In this document: positions 17,591 to 26,188 of the stretch, in pieces
How positions within the stretch are numbered: position 1 is the first letter of the stretch
How the letters are laid out: each line of letters opens with the position of its first letter
Assembly (NCBI RefSeq): GCF_002234575.2
Contig: NZ_CP022464.2
Span: 3,658,001-3,722,000, forward strand
DNA from: Enterocloster bolteae
GTDB lineage: Bacteria > Bacillota > Clostridia > Lachnospirales > Lachnospiraceae
Length of the DNA stretch: 64,000 bases
Direction of reading: 5' to 3'
Made by a program: the position numbers and the translations under genes
Notes under the pieces: generated by a model
Told to the model about the DNA's origin: nothing
What the model saw: only the letters and a program-made list of their open reading frames with translations
Databases searched by the model: none

Positions 17591-18018
17591 TCTACTCTGC
17601 CTCCTGGATTCATAAGCCTGATAACTGAAAATTACATGCTTAATTTCACTCCGTTATCCCATTATACAAACTTTTATGAAAAAAGCAAGTCCTTTTCCTC
17701 TTACACTGTCTTACATTTTCCTTAAAAGCCCTATATTTCAATGGATTTTACTGAATTAGAATTTTTTTCCATAAGGGGAAAACAACCTGATTCCAGCGTT
17801 CTTTAGATAGATTCTAAGGAAAATGAAGGGCAATGGGCAATGGATTTTGTCCGCCTGACATATGTCCATCCCCTCTCCCCTTACGGCTAAAATGGAATTT
17901 TTCACCTTTTTTGTAGGCAAATTCTGCATATCCGGGATATGAGCCATTTTTTTAGGTAAACTGAAATTACCTTATTTTTCTATCTATATAATATACACGT
18001 AAGAAAAGAGGATACACC
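17591..18018. other. AT-rich intergenic region
   Basis: No gene, RNA or strong repeat is apparent. Open frames here (for example 17756-17947 on the minus strand) lack a ribosome site and family resemblance. A TATAAT near 17990 may belong to the promoter of the XRE gene that follows. Confidence 0.5.
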
Positions 18019-18237
18019 GTGATTACATATGAACCTTTTTGGAACACGCTCAAGAATTCTGATGAATCCACCTATACCTTAATCTATAATCATAACCTGT
18101 CAAGCTCCACCATAGACAGACTCCGGAAAAACAAGCCGTTAAGCACCACAACGCTCAATGACCTCTGCCGCATTCTGGACTGCGACATCAATGACATCAT
18201 ATCCTACCAACGTTCTGAAAGTGACCAGTTTCTTTAG
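18019..18237 (+). CDS. Small XRE/Cro-type DNA-binding regulator
   Basis: A 72-residue helix-turn-helix protein. The pattern TYTLIYNHNLSSSTIDRLRKNKPLSTTTLNDLCRILDCDINDIISY is the standard Cro/C1 fold of minimal XRE regulators: helix, recognition helix with STIDRLRKN, and the LCxILxCDINDII end. It is almost only this domain. The start is GTG at 18019 behind AAGAGGA. It is one of few plus-strand genes in the area and is not next to a toxin or phage gene, so it may be a stand-alone or autoregulated repressor. Target is unknown. Confidence 0.75.
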   Translation: MITYEPFWNTLKNSDESTYTLIYNHNLSSSTIDRLRKNKPLSTTTLNDLCRILDCDINDIISYQRSESDQFL

Positions 18238-18295
18238 AAGGGACACATGCTTTCCTTCCTCCTTACCCGGTTTTTGGAGATGATTTGCTCCAGGC

Positions 18296-18994
18296 CTAAT
18301 TGCCTTGGACCGCCGCGCTGCGAACAGCAATGGCTGAAGCCATTTCTATCACAGCATCCATACTGTCCCTGGCATCATCCTCCCAAAGTTCATAGAACAC
18401 ACCCTCATGCTCCCAGGAAACCAGTATACCGTGGATATCGGAATTTTCCACTGTTTTTTGGATTGTCATTTTCACCAGTTTCTCTCCTGCCCAAACCTCC
18501 TGCTGCAGAGTCCCCTCCTCGTCAAGGACGTAGTATTCCGAGGGGCCGCCTCCTGCCTCCAGGGAAGCCCAGGCCATGGCATCAGACTGTGTGTTTTCAT
18601 CATGAAACTGAATCTGTACGGTATGCTCATCCTTCTGAATTATAACAGGGCTGCTGCATACCGTTACGTCATCCGGCAGCTTCAGACGCAGAACAGGGGC
18701 TTTTGCAGCTTCCTGCTCCGGGATATGCTCCGTGGTATGCTCCGATGCAGTCCCTTCCTCTGTTTCAAGCTCTGTCTCATGCCTTGTTTCATGCCCTGTT
18801 TCATGCCCGTTCTCATACCCTGTTTCAGACTCTGTTCCGGACTCTGTGCCCCCGCTCACCGCGGTCTGCTGGCCTGCTGACACAGATGACGCCGTCTCCT
18901 TCTGCGCACCTGTGCCGGGCGAGCACGCGCCAAGGCCAAGGCCTGCCGCAGCCGCGGCGGCGGCAAAATATAAAATGTATTTCTTTTTTCTCAT
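18296..18994 (-). CDS. Putative lipoprotein with Glu-Thr-His repeat segment
   Basis: A 232-residue exported protein starting at the ATG at 18994 with an AAGGAG ribosome site; an upstream in-frame ATG at 19033 lacks one. The signal has a polyalanine core and lipobox LGAC. A low-complexity segment of short repeats follows (GHETGHETRHETELETEE, about residues 60-80, encoded by 12-bp DNA repeats). The C-terminal 130 residues look like a globular domain (LRLKLPDDVTVCSSPVIIQ, then YYVLDEEGTLQQEVWAGEKLVKM and GVFYELWEDD) that I do not recognise. It is likely membrane-anchored at the cell surface. No operon partner is evident. Confidence 0.65.
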   Translation of the reverse strand: MRKKKYILYFAAAAAAAGLGLGACSPGTGAQKETASSVSAGQQTAVSGGTESGTESETGYENGHETGHETRHETELETEEGTASEHTTEHIPEQEAAKAPVLRLKLPDDVTVCSSPVIIQKDEHTVQIQFHDENTQSDAMAWASLEAGGGPSEYYVLDEEGTLQQEVWAGEKLVKMTIQKTVENSDIHGILVSWEHEGVFYELWEDDARDSMDAVIEMASAIAVRSAAVQGN

Positions 18995-19171
18995 ATTGCA
19001 GCTCCTTTTAACCTGTTTGTACTTTCGGCTCATTTATGAGCTTAACGCCTTTGTACCTTTAAAAGCCATGAATCTGCTCGTTCTGTGTATCTACAGAATA
19101 CCATATTTTTATATTACATGCCTCATTTTTTTATTCGTAAATTACTCCTTCCGCCCAAAGAAGTCCTTATC

Positions 19172-19206
19172 AAAAAAAGCCTGCCCGCAGGCACCCCGGG
19201 CAGACT
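19172..19206 (-). terminator. Terminator after scrB
   Basis: Minus strand CTGCCCG and CGGGCAG form the stem core (extended by a few pairs), followed by GCTTTTTTT. It ends the scrR-scrA-scrB region. Confidence 0.8.
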
Positions 19207-19232
19207 TAAAAATTCATTTAACAAACTCTTTC

Positions 19233-20681
19233 TTATTCATATATAAAACCGCTGAGTTCATAGACACTTACAGTTCCGCAGCACTTCCCTTTTATCCGCA
19301 TACCAGGACGGTCACCGTACACCCTTGTGGTAAAGACCTCCAGTCCATTATTTACAAATATTTCCAGCGAAGTGGTGTCTGAAAATATGCGCAGGTCCGT
19401 AAGCTGTTCCAGTAAAACACTGCGTCTTGTCCTGCCGCTTCCGCTGTTTCCCATGTCCAGGGTCAGCAGGCCATTTTGATAGGACAATGTGACATCATCC
19501 CTGATGGTCAGGCACATATCACTGCAGGACTCCATGGATAAACACGCCTCGAACACAAGTCCTGTTTCCACACCCTTCCCAAGCTCCCAAAAATCATAAT
19601 CTCTTCTGTCCCGGCGAAGTTCCTTCATTTCCTCCAGAGGCTGCTGTAAAAGACGTCCTTCCCTCATATGAAGGAGGCGCGGCATGGTAAGGGCATGCTG
19701 CCATCCGGCTTTTACCGTCGGATTGGTATATTCTGCGTCCGGTATTCCCATCCAGCCTATGAGAATGCGCCGCCCCTGCTCGTCCAGAAAGGTCTGAGGC
19801 GCATAAAAATCAAAGCCCCGGTCCACCATTCCGGGAAACTGCGAATTCAGCCTGATGGTATTTTCCCTAAAATCATAGTCCAGACAAAAGACCGTGCACT
19901 GATGCACATTCTGATACTCTGTTCCCATGGGCTTCACCCCCTGGGGGCAGCAGACCAGGCAGAGCTGGCCGTCCAGACAGAACAAATCAGGGCATTCCCA
20001 CATATAGCCAAATGTTTGTTCCGTCGTAATTCTATTAAAATACTCCCAATTTGTTAAATCCATTGACCGGTACACAAGGACCATTCCCTTGCTCAGGGCA
20101 TCCCTGGCCCCCAGTACCATATAGTAATACTCCCCTTTTTTAAAGACCTTGGGGTCCCTTATGTGACAGCTCATGCCAGCCGGATAATCCTTGTGGTTCA
20201 TGACCAGTTCCTTGGCAGAAAAATGATATCCGTCCCTGCTTGTAACATGAATGGTATTACTCACCCGGCCGCTCATAATATAATCGTAATCATCCCTGTC
20301 AAACAGCTTTACATTGCCTGTGTAAAAATAATGGATGGTCTTATCCTCCACATAAGCAGAACCGGAATATACGCCATGGGCATCCAGGTCCTGGTCCGGA
20401 AAAAGCGCCGGCTCCTCCTGTTTATAGTGAATGAAATCCCGTGTGGTATAGTGACCCCAGAGCTTAATCTCCCCTGTGGGCTCAAAGGGTGTATACTGAT
20501 AATATATATGGTACAGTCCCTGAAACTGGCAGAGCCCATTGGGGTCGTTCATCCAGCCGGTTTCCGGCATCAGGTGGTAGGCCAGGCGGCTTTCATCCGC
20601 CCTGACCCTTTCCCTGTATTCCCGGTTGTCCCGGTACCATGCTTCATAGTCCTCCCTGCGGACCTTCTCATATTTCTTCAA
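19233..20681 (-). CDS. scrB: Sucrose-6-phosphate hydrolase (GH32)
   Basis: Splits sucrose 6-phosphate, delivered by the PTS, into glucose 6-phosphate and fructose. The 482-residue GH32 enzyme shows the nucleophile motif WMNDPNG, the transition-state aspartate in IRDPKVFK and the acid/base in WECPDLF, followed by the C-terminal beta-sandwich (LEIFVNNGLEVFTTRVY). The start is a TTG at 20681 with GGAGGAAG 7 bases upstream. It follows the scrA permease by 91 bases. Substrate is supported by the neighbouring PTS and LacI regulator, though fructan hydrolysis cannot be fully excluded by motif alone. Confidence 0.92.
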   Translation of the reverse strand: MKKYEKVRREDYEAWYRDNREYRERVRADESRLAYHLMPETGWMNDPNGLCQFQGLYHIYYQYTPFEPTGEIKLWGHYTTRDFIHYKQEEPALFPDQDLDAHGVYSGSAYVEDKTIHYFYTGNVKLFDRDDYDYIMSGRVSNTIHVTSRDGYHFSAKELVMNHKDYPAGMSCHIRDPKVFKKGEYYYMVLGARDALSKGMVLVYRSMDLTNWEYFNRITTEQTFGYMWECPDLFCLDGQLCLVCCPQGVKPMGTEYQNVHQCTVFCLDYDFRENTIRLNSQFPGMVDRGFDFYAPQTFLDEQGRRILIGWMGIPDAEYTNPTVKAGWQHALTMPRLLHMREGRLLQQPLEEMKELRRDRRDYDFWELGKGVETGLVFEACLSMESCSDMCLTIRDDVTLSYQNGLLTLDMGNSGSGRTRRSVLLEQLTDLRIFSDTTSLEIFVNNGLEVFTTRVYGDRPGMRIKGKCCGTVSVYELSGFIYE

Positions 20682-20692
20682 GCTGCTTCCTC

Positions 20693-20748
20693 CTCACCAC
20701 TGCTTTCTTCAGGCGGCATTCTTCTCACCACTGCTTTCTTCAGGCGGC
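20693..20748. repeat. Two copies of a 25-bp direct repeat between scrA and scrB
   Basis: CTCACCACTGCTTTCTTCAGG with GCGGC occurs at 20693-20717 and again at 20724-20748, period 31 bases. It lies in the short scrA-scrB gap, just upstream of the scrB ribosome site. Confidence 0.8.
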
Positions 20749-20772
20749 TTTCTCCCTACCTGCGCAGCATGT

Positions 20773-22749
20773 TTATGCCGTCTTAACTGTCTTAACCGCT
20801 TTCACCGCCAGGTCCCCGCTGTCCGCCTGTCCGCCAGGATATACGGTCACATCCAGATTTCCGCCCTCAGGCAGAATCATCATAGTCTGCGGATTCATTC
20901 CCTTTTCCCGAATCAAATCCAGGTCAGCGGCAATAAGCTTATGGCCCTTCTTTACCTTATCCCCCTGTGCCACAAAGGCCTCAAATCCCTGCCCATCCAG
21001 CTGTACTGTATTGATTCCGATATGAATGAGCACTTCCACGCCTGTCTCAGATGTAATTCCCACCGCATGCTTTGTCGGAAACAGCAGGCTTATGGTGCCG
21101 TCGCACGGCGCGCATACCATGCCCCCAGCCGGATTGATAGCCACGCCGTCCCCCAGGGCCTTGGATGCAAAAACCTCATCTGCGGACTGTCCCACATCCA
21201 GGACCTGCCCTTTCATGGGGACATAAAGTTCAGTGATGATTTCCCGGGACTGCTCTATTTCCTGTGGCATTTCGATTTTTCGGGATATTTCCATGTCCGA
21301 GGCTGTTTCCGTTCCCTCAGCCCTGCCTGCATCCTTTTTCTCCGGGCCGTCCTCCCTGCCAAGAGCAAACTTTTTCCAGAACACCATGGTAAGGGCAAAG
21401 GAAACGCCCATGGACAAAATGATTCCAATGGCAAAATTCATATAGTGGTCAGGCTTCATGGAGATAAAGCCCGGAAGTCCTGCCGCGCCCAATGCCTGAG
21501 CCAGTGTCTTGGTGGCTGCCAGATAAGCGCTTCCTGCCGCCGATCCGGCCATGGCTGCATAGAATGGATACTTCAGTTTCAATGTCACACCAAACATGGC
21601 TGGTTCCGTAATGCCTAACAAGGCAGAAATACCGGATGCAGAGCAGATGGACTTCATCTTGTCATTCTTTGTCATAAGAAGCACTGCCAGGACCGCGGCG
21701 CCCTGGGCCACATTGTTCATGCTTGCTGTTGAGAAAATGAAGCTTCCGCCTGTATGGGCGCTGTCGGCCAGCAGCTGTGTCTCAATGGCAATAAAGCTGT
21801 GGTGCATGCCGGTCATGGTAATAGGAGCATATGCAAATCCAAAGAGTGCTCCGCCCACAGGTCCCAGAGTATTATAGAGCCATGTGATGCCTGAGGCCAG
21901 CAGATTGCCGGCTTCCCTCAGCACAGGTCCCACGCAGATAAAGGTCAGGAAAGAAGTTACCAGGATGGATAAAAGTGGGGTTGTCAGATTATCCAGCCAG
22001 GACGGCGTAACCTTGTGAAGCCGTTTCTCGATATTGGCCAGAATCCAGGAGACGGCCAGAACAGGAAGAACAGTTCCCTGGTATCCGATGGCAGCTATCT
22101 GAAAACCAAAGATGTCCCATACAGGAGGCTGTGCCAAGCCAATCTGGTATGCATTCAGCAAATCCGGATGGACCATAATCATGCCCATGGCCGCCCCTAA
22201 AAACGCATTTCCTCCAAACTTTCTGGTTGCGCTGAATCCAATCAGTACCGGCAGAAAGGTAAAGGGTGCGTTTGCAAAGGTGTTGATGGCCGAAGCCAGT
22301 CCCTGCCACATGGGGTACAGCTCAATCATTGACTGCCCGTTTACAAGCGGGGACGTCAGAAGGTTGTTAAGTCCCATAAGAAGACCGCCTGCCACAATAG
22401 CGGGAATGATGGGCACGAAAATGTCACTGAGCATCTTGATGAAACGCTGGACCACATTTCCCTTCCCCTCTTCTTTTTCCTCCGGCTTTTCCTCCAATGT
22501 TCCCAGCTGCTTCTGTACTTCATCGCAGACCATATTCACAATACCGGAACCAAATATGATCTGGAACTGGGATTGTGTGAGAAACACTCCCTTTACCCCT
22601 TCCAGGTCACTGATTGCCTCCTCGTTTCGCAGCCCGTTATCCCTGAGCTGAAAACGAAGTCTGGTGGCACAATGGGTAACTGACTTAATATTGTTTTTTC
22701 CGCCTACGTACTTGATGACCAGACTTGCCGTCTTTGCATAATCCATCAT
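20773..22749 (-). CDS. scrA: Sucrose-type PTS permease, EIIBCA
   Basis: Imports and phosphorylates a sugar, most likely sucrose. Of 658 residues, the N-terminal IIB domain carries the phospho-cysteine in THCATRLRF (Cys27). The IIC membrane domain spans about residues 105-460 (VPIIPAIVAGGLLMGLNNLL and MTGMHHSFIAIETQLL). The C-terminal IIA domain of the glucose family includes VLIHIGINTVQL with the active histidine. A linker of about 45 acidic residues joins IIC and IIA. It lies between the LacI regulator upstream and scrB downstream, and is headed by a clear promoter with two operators. A beta-glucoside or trehalose substrate is possible, but the GH32 partner favours sucrose. Confidence 0.92.
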   Translation of the reverse strand: MMDYAKTASLVIKYVGGKNNIKSVTHCATRLRFQLRDNGLRNEEAISDLEGVKGVFLTQSQFQIIFGSGIVNMVCDEVQKQLGTLEEKPEEKEEGKGNVVQRFIKMLSDIFVPIIPAIVAGGLLMGLNNLLTSPLVNGQSMIELYPMWQGLASAINTFANAPFTFLPVLIGFSATRKFGGNAFLGAAMGMIMVHPDLLNAYQIGLAQPPVWDIFGFQIAAIGYQGTVLPVLAVSWILANIEKRLHKVTPSWLDNLTTPLLSILVTSFLTFICVGPVLREAGNLLASGITWLYNTLGPVGGALFGFAYAPITMTGMHHSFIAIETQLLADSAHTGGSFIFSTASMNNVAQGAAVLAVLLMTKNDKMKSICSASGISALLGITEPAMFGVTLKLKYPFYAAMAGSAAGSAYLAATKTLAQALGAAGLPGFISMKPDHYMNFAIGIILSMGVSFALTMVFWKKFALGREDGPEKKDAGRAEGTETASDMEISRKIEMPQEIEQSREIITELYVPMKGQVLDVGQSADEVFASKALGDGVAINPAGGMVCAPCDGTISLLFPTKHAVGITSETGVEVLIHIGINTVQLDGQGFEAFVAQGDKVKKGHKLIAADLDLIREKGMNPQTMMILPEGGNLDVTVYPGGQADSGDLAVKAVKTVKTA

Positions 22750-22789
22750 ATTCCTTCCCCTCTTCTTACTATGATTTCCCTTTGCTTTT

Positions 22790-22861
22790 TGGTATCGGTT
22801 CCATAACTATATAATAGGGCATTCAACCCTTAATGTCAATATTTTATTGGCACCGGTTCCA
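22790..22861 (-). promoter_or_regulatory. scrA promoter with two LacI-type operators
   Basis: Minus strand TTGACA (22834-22839) and TATTAT (22811-22816) are spaced by 17 bases. Two near-palindromes of the LacI-family type flank it: TGGTATCGGTTCCA at 22790-22803, just downstream of the -10, and TGGCACCGGTTCCA at 22848-22861, just upstream of the -35. The scrR-type regulator gene is immediately upstream. Confidence 0.8.
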
Positions 22862-22934
22862 TTTTTGAGCGTAAAAAAATCATCTATGAATTTGTGCACT
22901 TTTCACATATCTTCTTCTATTTCTCCCTGCATGT

Positions 22935-23933
22935 TTAAAAATCACTTTGTTCTTTGACGCTGTGACCTTCTATCATTGTGTAATCCACTATCTGCTTTTT
23001 TGGCACCGGTTCCCGATGTATCATCTTAAGTATGGTTTCAGCCCCCAGATAACCCAGACCATAGGAATCAAAACGCAGGGTGGTCAGGTCCGGCTTTAAC
23101 AGAGTGCTTTCATCATATCCGCCAAATCCTGCCACAGAAACATCCTCAGGAATCCTTAATCCTCTCTCCCCCAAAACATGGTACGCTCCAAAAGCCAGGC
23201 GGTCCGTGGCACATATGATTGCATCTACCGGACCCTGGTCCATCATTTCCTCAGCCATACGGATTCCGCTGGCATAGCTGTAATCCCCGGCGGCCGTGAC
23301 CACATCCTTGATGCCCCATTCTTTCAGGCCGTCCATCACGCCCTGCTTGCGGTTGATACCCACGGCCACATCCAGGGCAGACACTCCCATATACCCAACC
23401 CGGGCCGGACGGGCCTTTGCCACACGGACTCCCATGGCCTTTCCTGCCCCGTAATCATCGTGGACAATGGAAATTCCCCCGTCATAGTCCTGTGCCAACA
23501 CCACCACAGGCACAGGGCTTCCCTGTATCAGCTTACGGTGCGCCTCTGTTATGGTAATGGCGCTCAGTATGATGCCGTCCACCTTCAGCGTAATCAGTCT
23601 CTGAATATTCTTAAGCTCCAGGTCCACACTGTGGTCCGAATCCTTAATCAGCGTTTCATACCCCTGTTCCCTCAGGTAGCGTCCGATACTGGTCACCACA
23701 CGGCTGGACACTTTTGAATTCAGGGTGGGAAGGACCACTCCAATCACATTGCTTTCCTTGGCCTTTAACCTGGCAAATGTATTGGGTTCATAATTATACT
23801 CCCTTATGATTTCCTGTATCCGTTCCCTGGTGGACTCTCTTACACTGCCTCCGTTAAAATATCTGGACACCGTACTCTTGGTAACCCCTGCCATATTGGC
23901 AATATCATCCATGGTAATCTTTCCTGATGACAT
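22935..23933 (-). CDS. scrR: LacI-family sugar regulator, probable sucrose repressor
   Basis: A 332-residue LacI/GalR regulator. The N-terminal helix-turn-helix with hinge is plain (ITMDDIANMAGVTKSTVSRYFNGG), followed by a periplasmic-binding-type sensor domain (VIGVVLPTLNSKVSSRVV, then AIICATDRLAFGAYHVLGERG and PEDVSVAGFGGYDES). The start at 23933 is chosen for its AAGGG ribosome site; ATGs at 23939 and 24017 are in frame but less well placed. It precedes scrA and scrB, so it most likely represses them in the absence of sugar. An operator-like sequence lies inside its own 3' end (23001-23014). Confidence 0.9.
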   Translation of the reverse strand: MSSGKITMDDIANMAGVTKSTVSRYFNGGSVRESTRERIQEIIREYNYEPNTFARLKAKESNVIGVVLPTLNSKVSSRVVTSIGRYLREQGYETLIKDSDHSVDLELKNIQRLITLKVDGIILSAITITEAHRKLIQGSPVPVVVLAQDYDGGISIVHDDYGAGKAMGVRVAKARPARVGYMGVSALDVAVGINRKQGVMDGLKEWGIKDVVTAAGDYSYASGIRMAEEMMDQGPVDAIICATDRLAFGAYHVLGERGLRIPEDVSVAGFGGYDESTLLKPDLTTLRFDSYGLGYLGAETILKMIHREPVPKKQIVDYTMIEGHSVKEQSDF

Positions 23934-24154
23934 ATCCATCCCTTCACTTTCATTTGCTGTGATTATACTGATTGCAGCGGAAGCATAACAGACGCAGACT
24001 CCCAGTACGCCCTGCAAAGCGGGTATTGACAGCTGCGTCTGCTTCCCTGTTATCTCTTGTGTATTAGTATATCAAAACCGCGGCGTTCTGTCCTCTATTA
24101 TCATAAAATAACTGCACTGTGCCTCATTACCCCGGTCTGTTTTCATACCACACC

Positions 24155-24514
24155 TCAGACAATCTGGCTTCCGAAGGGCATCAGGGCCAGTTTCGCCAGC
24201 TTGAACTGCTGCAGCCCAAAGGGTATGCCCACGATGGTAATACAAAGCAGTACTCCGATGATGGCTGACTCAATGGCCAGGGGCAAACCGGAAACCAACA
24301 GCCAGATAATATTCAGAAGCAGGGACGCCGCTCCCCCGCCGTAGACCACTTCCTTTCCAAAGGGAAAGAAACTCAGGCCCGCAAACTTAAAACACTGCAG
24401 TCCCACCGGTATTCCTATGATCGTTATGCACCACAGGCAGCCTGTCAGGAGCCAGGATAAGCCGCTTATACATCCGCCGAATATAAACCATAATACATTT
24501 CCAAGACATCCCAT
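24155..24514 (-). CDS. YccF-domain membrane protein
   Basis: A 119-residue inner-membrane protein with a duplicated YccF module. The first half has LWCITIIGIPVGLQCFKFAGLSFFPFG and the second LLCITIVGIPFGLQQFKLAKLALMPFG, each with a hydrophobic pair of helices. The YccF family has no firmly established function. The ribosome site GGTAGGT overlaps the 3' end of the upstream gene, which stops 5 bases before it, so the two form an operon. Family assignment is confident; role is not. Confidence 0.85.
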   Translation of the reverse strand: MGCLGNVLWFIFGGCISGLSWLLTGCLWCITIIGIPVGLQCFKFAGLSFFPFGKEVVYGGGAASLLLNIIWLLVSGLPLAIESAIIGVLLCITIVGIPFGLQQFKLAKLALMPFGSQIV

Positions 24515-24519
24515 ATACC

Positions 24520-24972
24520 TTACCTACCTTCCTGTTCTGTTTCCAGTGTCTGCCTCATCTCCTGGAGACGTTTCCTGATACCGCTCACCTGACGTCTGGC
24601 TTCCCTGACCTGGTTCAGAGCATCCCCTATTTTAGACTGCACCATCCAGTCAGCTATGACACCGTCAAAAAAGTAATCGGCAAAGGTCAGAAAACTTCCC
24701 ACATCCATCTTTAAATCCCCGGTCAGGTTTACATCCAGCAATTCTCTCTTTAATCTGCGCAGATGTCCCCTTGCCTCATTCATGGCTGCCTGGGCCTCAT
24801 CCATCCGGTTATGCTTAAACATGGTGCTGAAAAATCCGCCGCCCAGCATATCCCAGATTCCCCAACTGCTTGCCTTCTGCAGCAGTTCCTCCGCCTTTTG
24901 CAGGCTCATGGAAGCCATATCTGCTGCCATTAATGCCTCACTGATTTCCTGTTGTCTGCTTTTTCTCTCCAT
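24520..24972 (-). CDS. Helical hypothetical protein in an operon with YccF
   Basis: A 150-residue soluble protein rich in charged residues, with predicted long helices (residues 1-35, 55-80 and 110-150: QVREARRQVSGIRKRLQEMRQTLE), probably coiled-coil. A short central piece (FLTFADYFFDGVIADWMVQ) is hydrophobic and aromatic and may contact the membrane. No family is recognised with certainty. An AAAGGAG ribosome site precedes the ATG. It is separated by 5 bases from the YccF gene, suggesting the two act together. Confidence 0.7.
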   Translation of the reverse strand: MERKSRQQEISEALMAADMASMSLQKAEELLQKASSWGIWDMLGGGFFSTMFKHNRMDEAQAAMNEARGHLRRLKRELLDVNLTGDLKMDVGSFLTFADYFFDGVIADWMVQSKIGDALNQVREARRQVSGIRKRLQEMRQTLETEQEGR

Positions 24973-25040
24973 TCTTTTCTCCTTTCTGCGATAAACAATA
25001 CCTTGCTGTTGTGCGAGGCAGGTATTACCGCCAGCTTTGC

Positions 25041-25093
25041 ATCAGAGAAAAAAGACCTTTATGGTGGCTGGCTCCCTGCCACAATAAAAGTCT
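25041..25093 (-). terminator. Large hairpin terminator, minus strand
   Basis: AAGACTTTTATTGTGGC pairs with GCCACCATAAAGGTCTT (with a few mismatches) and is followed by TTTTTTCTC on the minus strand. It has no intact gene directly upstream; the Lys/Ala-rich remnant at 25212-25313 is the likely former client. Confidence 0.7.
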
Positions 25094-25211
25094 TGCACAT
25101 TTCATTTTATACGGGTGCCTCCGGCACCGAGATGACGATTTAAAATCCACCTTCTGGTGGTTCGCTACTCCCTTTTATTGGAACTGATTATAGCATGCTG
25201 TATGATGAATG

Positions 25212-25313
25212 TCAAATACCATATGCTGAAGAATCTATTACATTTTTCTTAGCTGTTTTCTTAGCGGCCTTCTTAGCTGTCTTCTCAGCGGCCTTCTCAG
25301 CGGCCTTCTTCCG
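25212..25313 (-). pseudogene. 3' remnant of a lysine/alanine-rich gene
   Basis: On the minus strand the frame reads KKAAEKAAEKTAKKAAKK then TAKKNVIDSSAYGI and a TGA at 25212-25214. The upstream codon is a stop (TGA), and no start or ribosome site exists, so only the tail is left. The repeats resemble the basic tail of histone H1-like or other Lys/Ala-rich bacterial proteins. A terminator lies downstream. The other strand in the same place gives a hydrophobic frame (25195-25386) that has no ribosome site. Confidence 0.45.
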
Positions 25314-25423
25314 TCAGTGCATTACAATTGTTTTCCTTGATGCACTCCCAAGTCGTCGTTCCATAGCAAATGAATGTGTGATATAATTTACTAAATCAAA
25401 TCGGAAACAGAGGAGGTCAAAAA

Positions 25424-26116
25424 GTGAAAACAATTGGGCTGATTGGCGGAATGAGTTGGGAAAGTACAGTTTCATACTACCAGATTATAAATGAGGAAGT
25501 TAAAAGACGGCTTGGCGGACTTCATTCTGCAAAGGTTATTCTTTACAGTGTGGAATTTGACGAGATCGAAAAATGTCAGTCAGACGGTGACTGGAAAAAG
25601 AGTGGTGACATACTGGGAACGGCAGCTAAAAGCTTAGAAGCTGCAGGTGCGGACTTCATTCTGATCTGCACAAATACAATGCACAAAGTAGTTCCTCAAA
25701 TCGAATCCATGATACAGATTCCGATTATACATATAGCGGATGCCACCGCGCAAGAGCTTCTGGCATGTCAGATTCGGAAAGTGGGCTTGTTGGGCACAAA
25801 ATATACGATGACACAGGATTTTTATAAGCAGAGGTTAATTGACAGAGGTATAGACGTTATCACCCCGGATGCCGCGGATATTGATATTGTGAATGATATT
25901 ATCTTCCATGAACTCTGCGTAGGTAATATCAGGGAAGAATCCCGCAGACAATTCCAGGTAGTCATTGATAATTTAAAGGCAAAGGGAGCCCATGGTGTTA
26001 TCCTTGGCTGTACTGAAATCGGACTTCTTATACATCAGACCGATTCTTCACTGCCTGTTTTTGATACCACCGTGATACACGCAAAACAGGCCGTTGAACT
26101 GGCATTAGAGGTTTAG
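25424..26116 (+). CDS. Aspartate/glutamate racemase family protein
   Basis: A 230-residue cofactor-independent amino-acid racemase. The N-terminal IGLIGGMSWESTVSYYQIINEEV is typical of the family, and the two catalytic cysteines are present in ICTNTMHK (about residue 83) and LGCTEIGLL (about residue 194). These are the RacX/YgeA-like broad-specificity racemases, which supply D-amino acids. The start is GTG with GAGGAGG upstream and an extended -10 promoter. Its AT-richer codons differ from neighbours, and it is followed by a hydrolase gene in the same direction. Substrate cannot be deduced. Confidence 0.9.
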   Translation: MKTIGLIGGMSWESTVSYYQIINEEVKRRLGGLHSAKVILYSVEFDEIEKCQSDGDWKKSGDILGTAAKSLEAAGADFILICTNTMHKVVPQIESMIQIPIIHIADATAQELLACQIRKVGLLGTKYTMTQDFYKQRLIDRGIDVITPDAADIDIVNDIIFHELCVGNIREESRRQFQVVIDNLKAKGAHGVILGCTEIGLLIHQTDSSLPVFDTTVIHAKQAVELALEV

Positions 26117-26188
26117 TTTCCTTTATTTAAAATTAAATCTGATGGTTTAGACAATGAAGCAAACCGGCAAAGCGGGGGATATAAAACA

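Larger units (their letters stand above)
24973..25423. other. Intergenic region with a gene remnant and a terminator
   Basis: No intact gene. It contains a minus-strand terminator (25041-25093), the 3' remnant of a Lys/Ala-rich gene (25212-25313) and, on the plus strand, an extended -10 promoter (TG at 25379 then TATAAT at 25382-25387) for the racemase that follows. Confidence 0.6.

Noticed and set aside
17756..17947. 63-codon minus-strand open frame
   Set aside because: No ribosome site, AT-rich intergenic region, no family resemblance.
25195..25386. 63-codon hydrophobic frame on the plus strand (AAFLAVFSAAF)
   Set aside because: No ribosome site; explained as the reverse complement of the Lys/Ala-rich tail.
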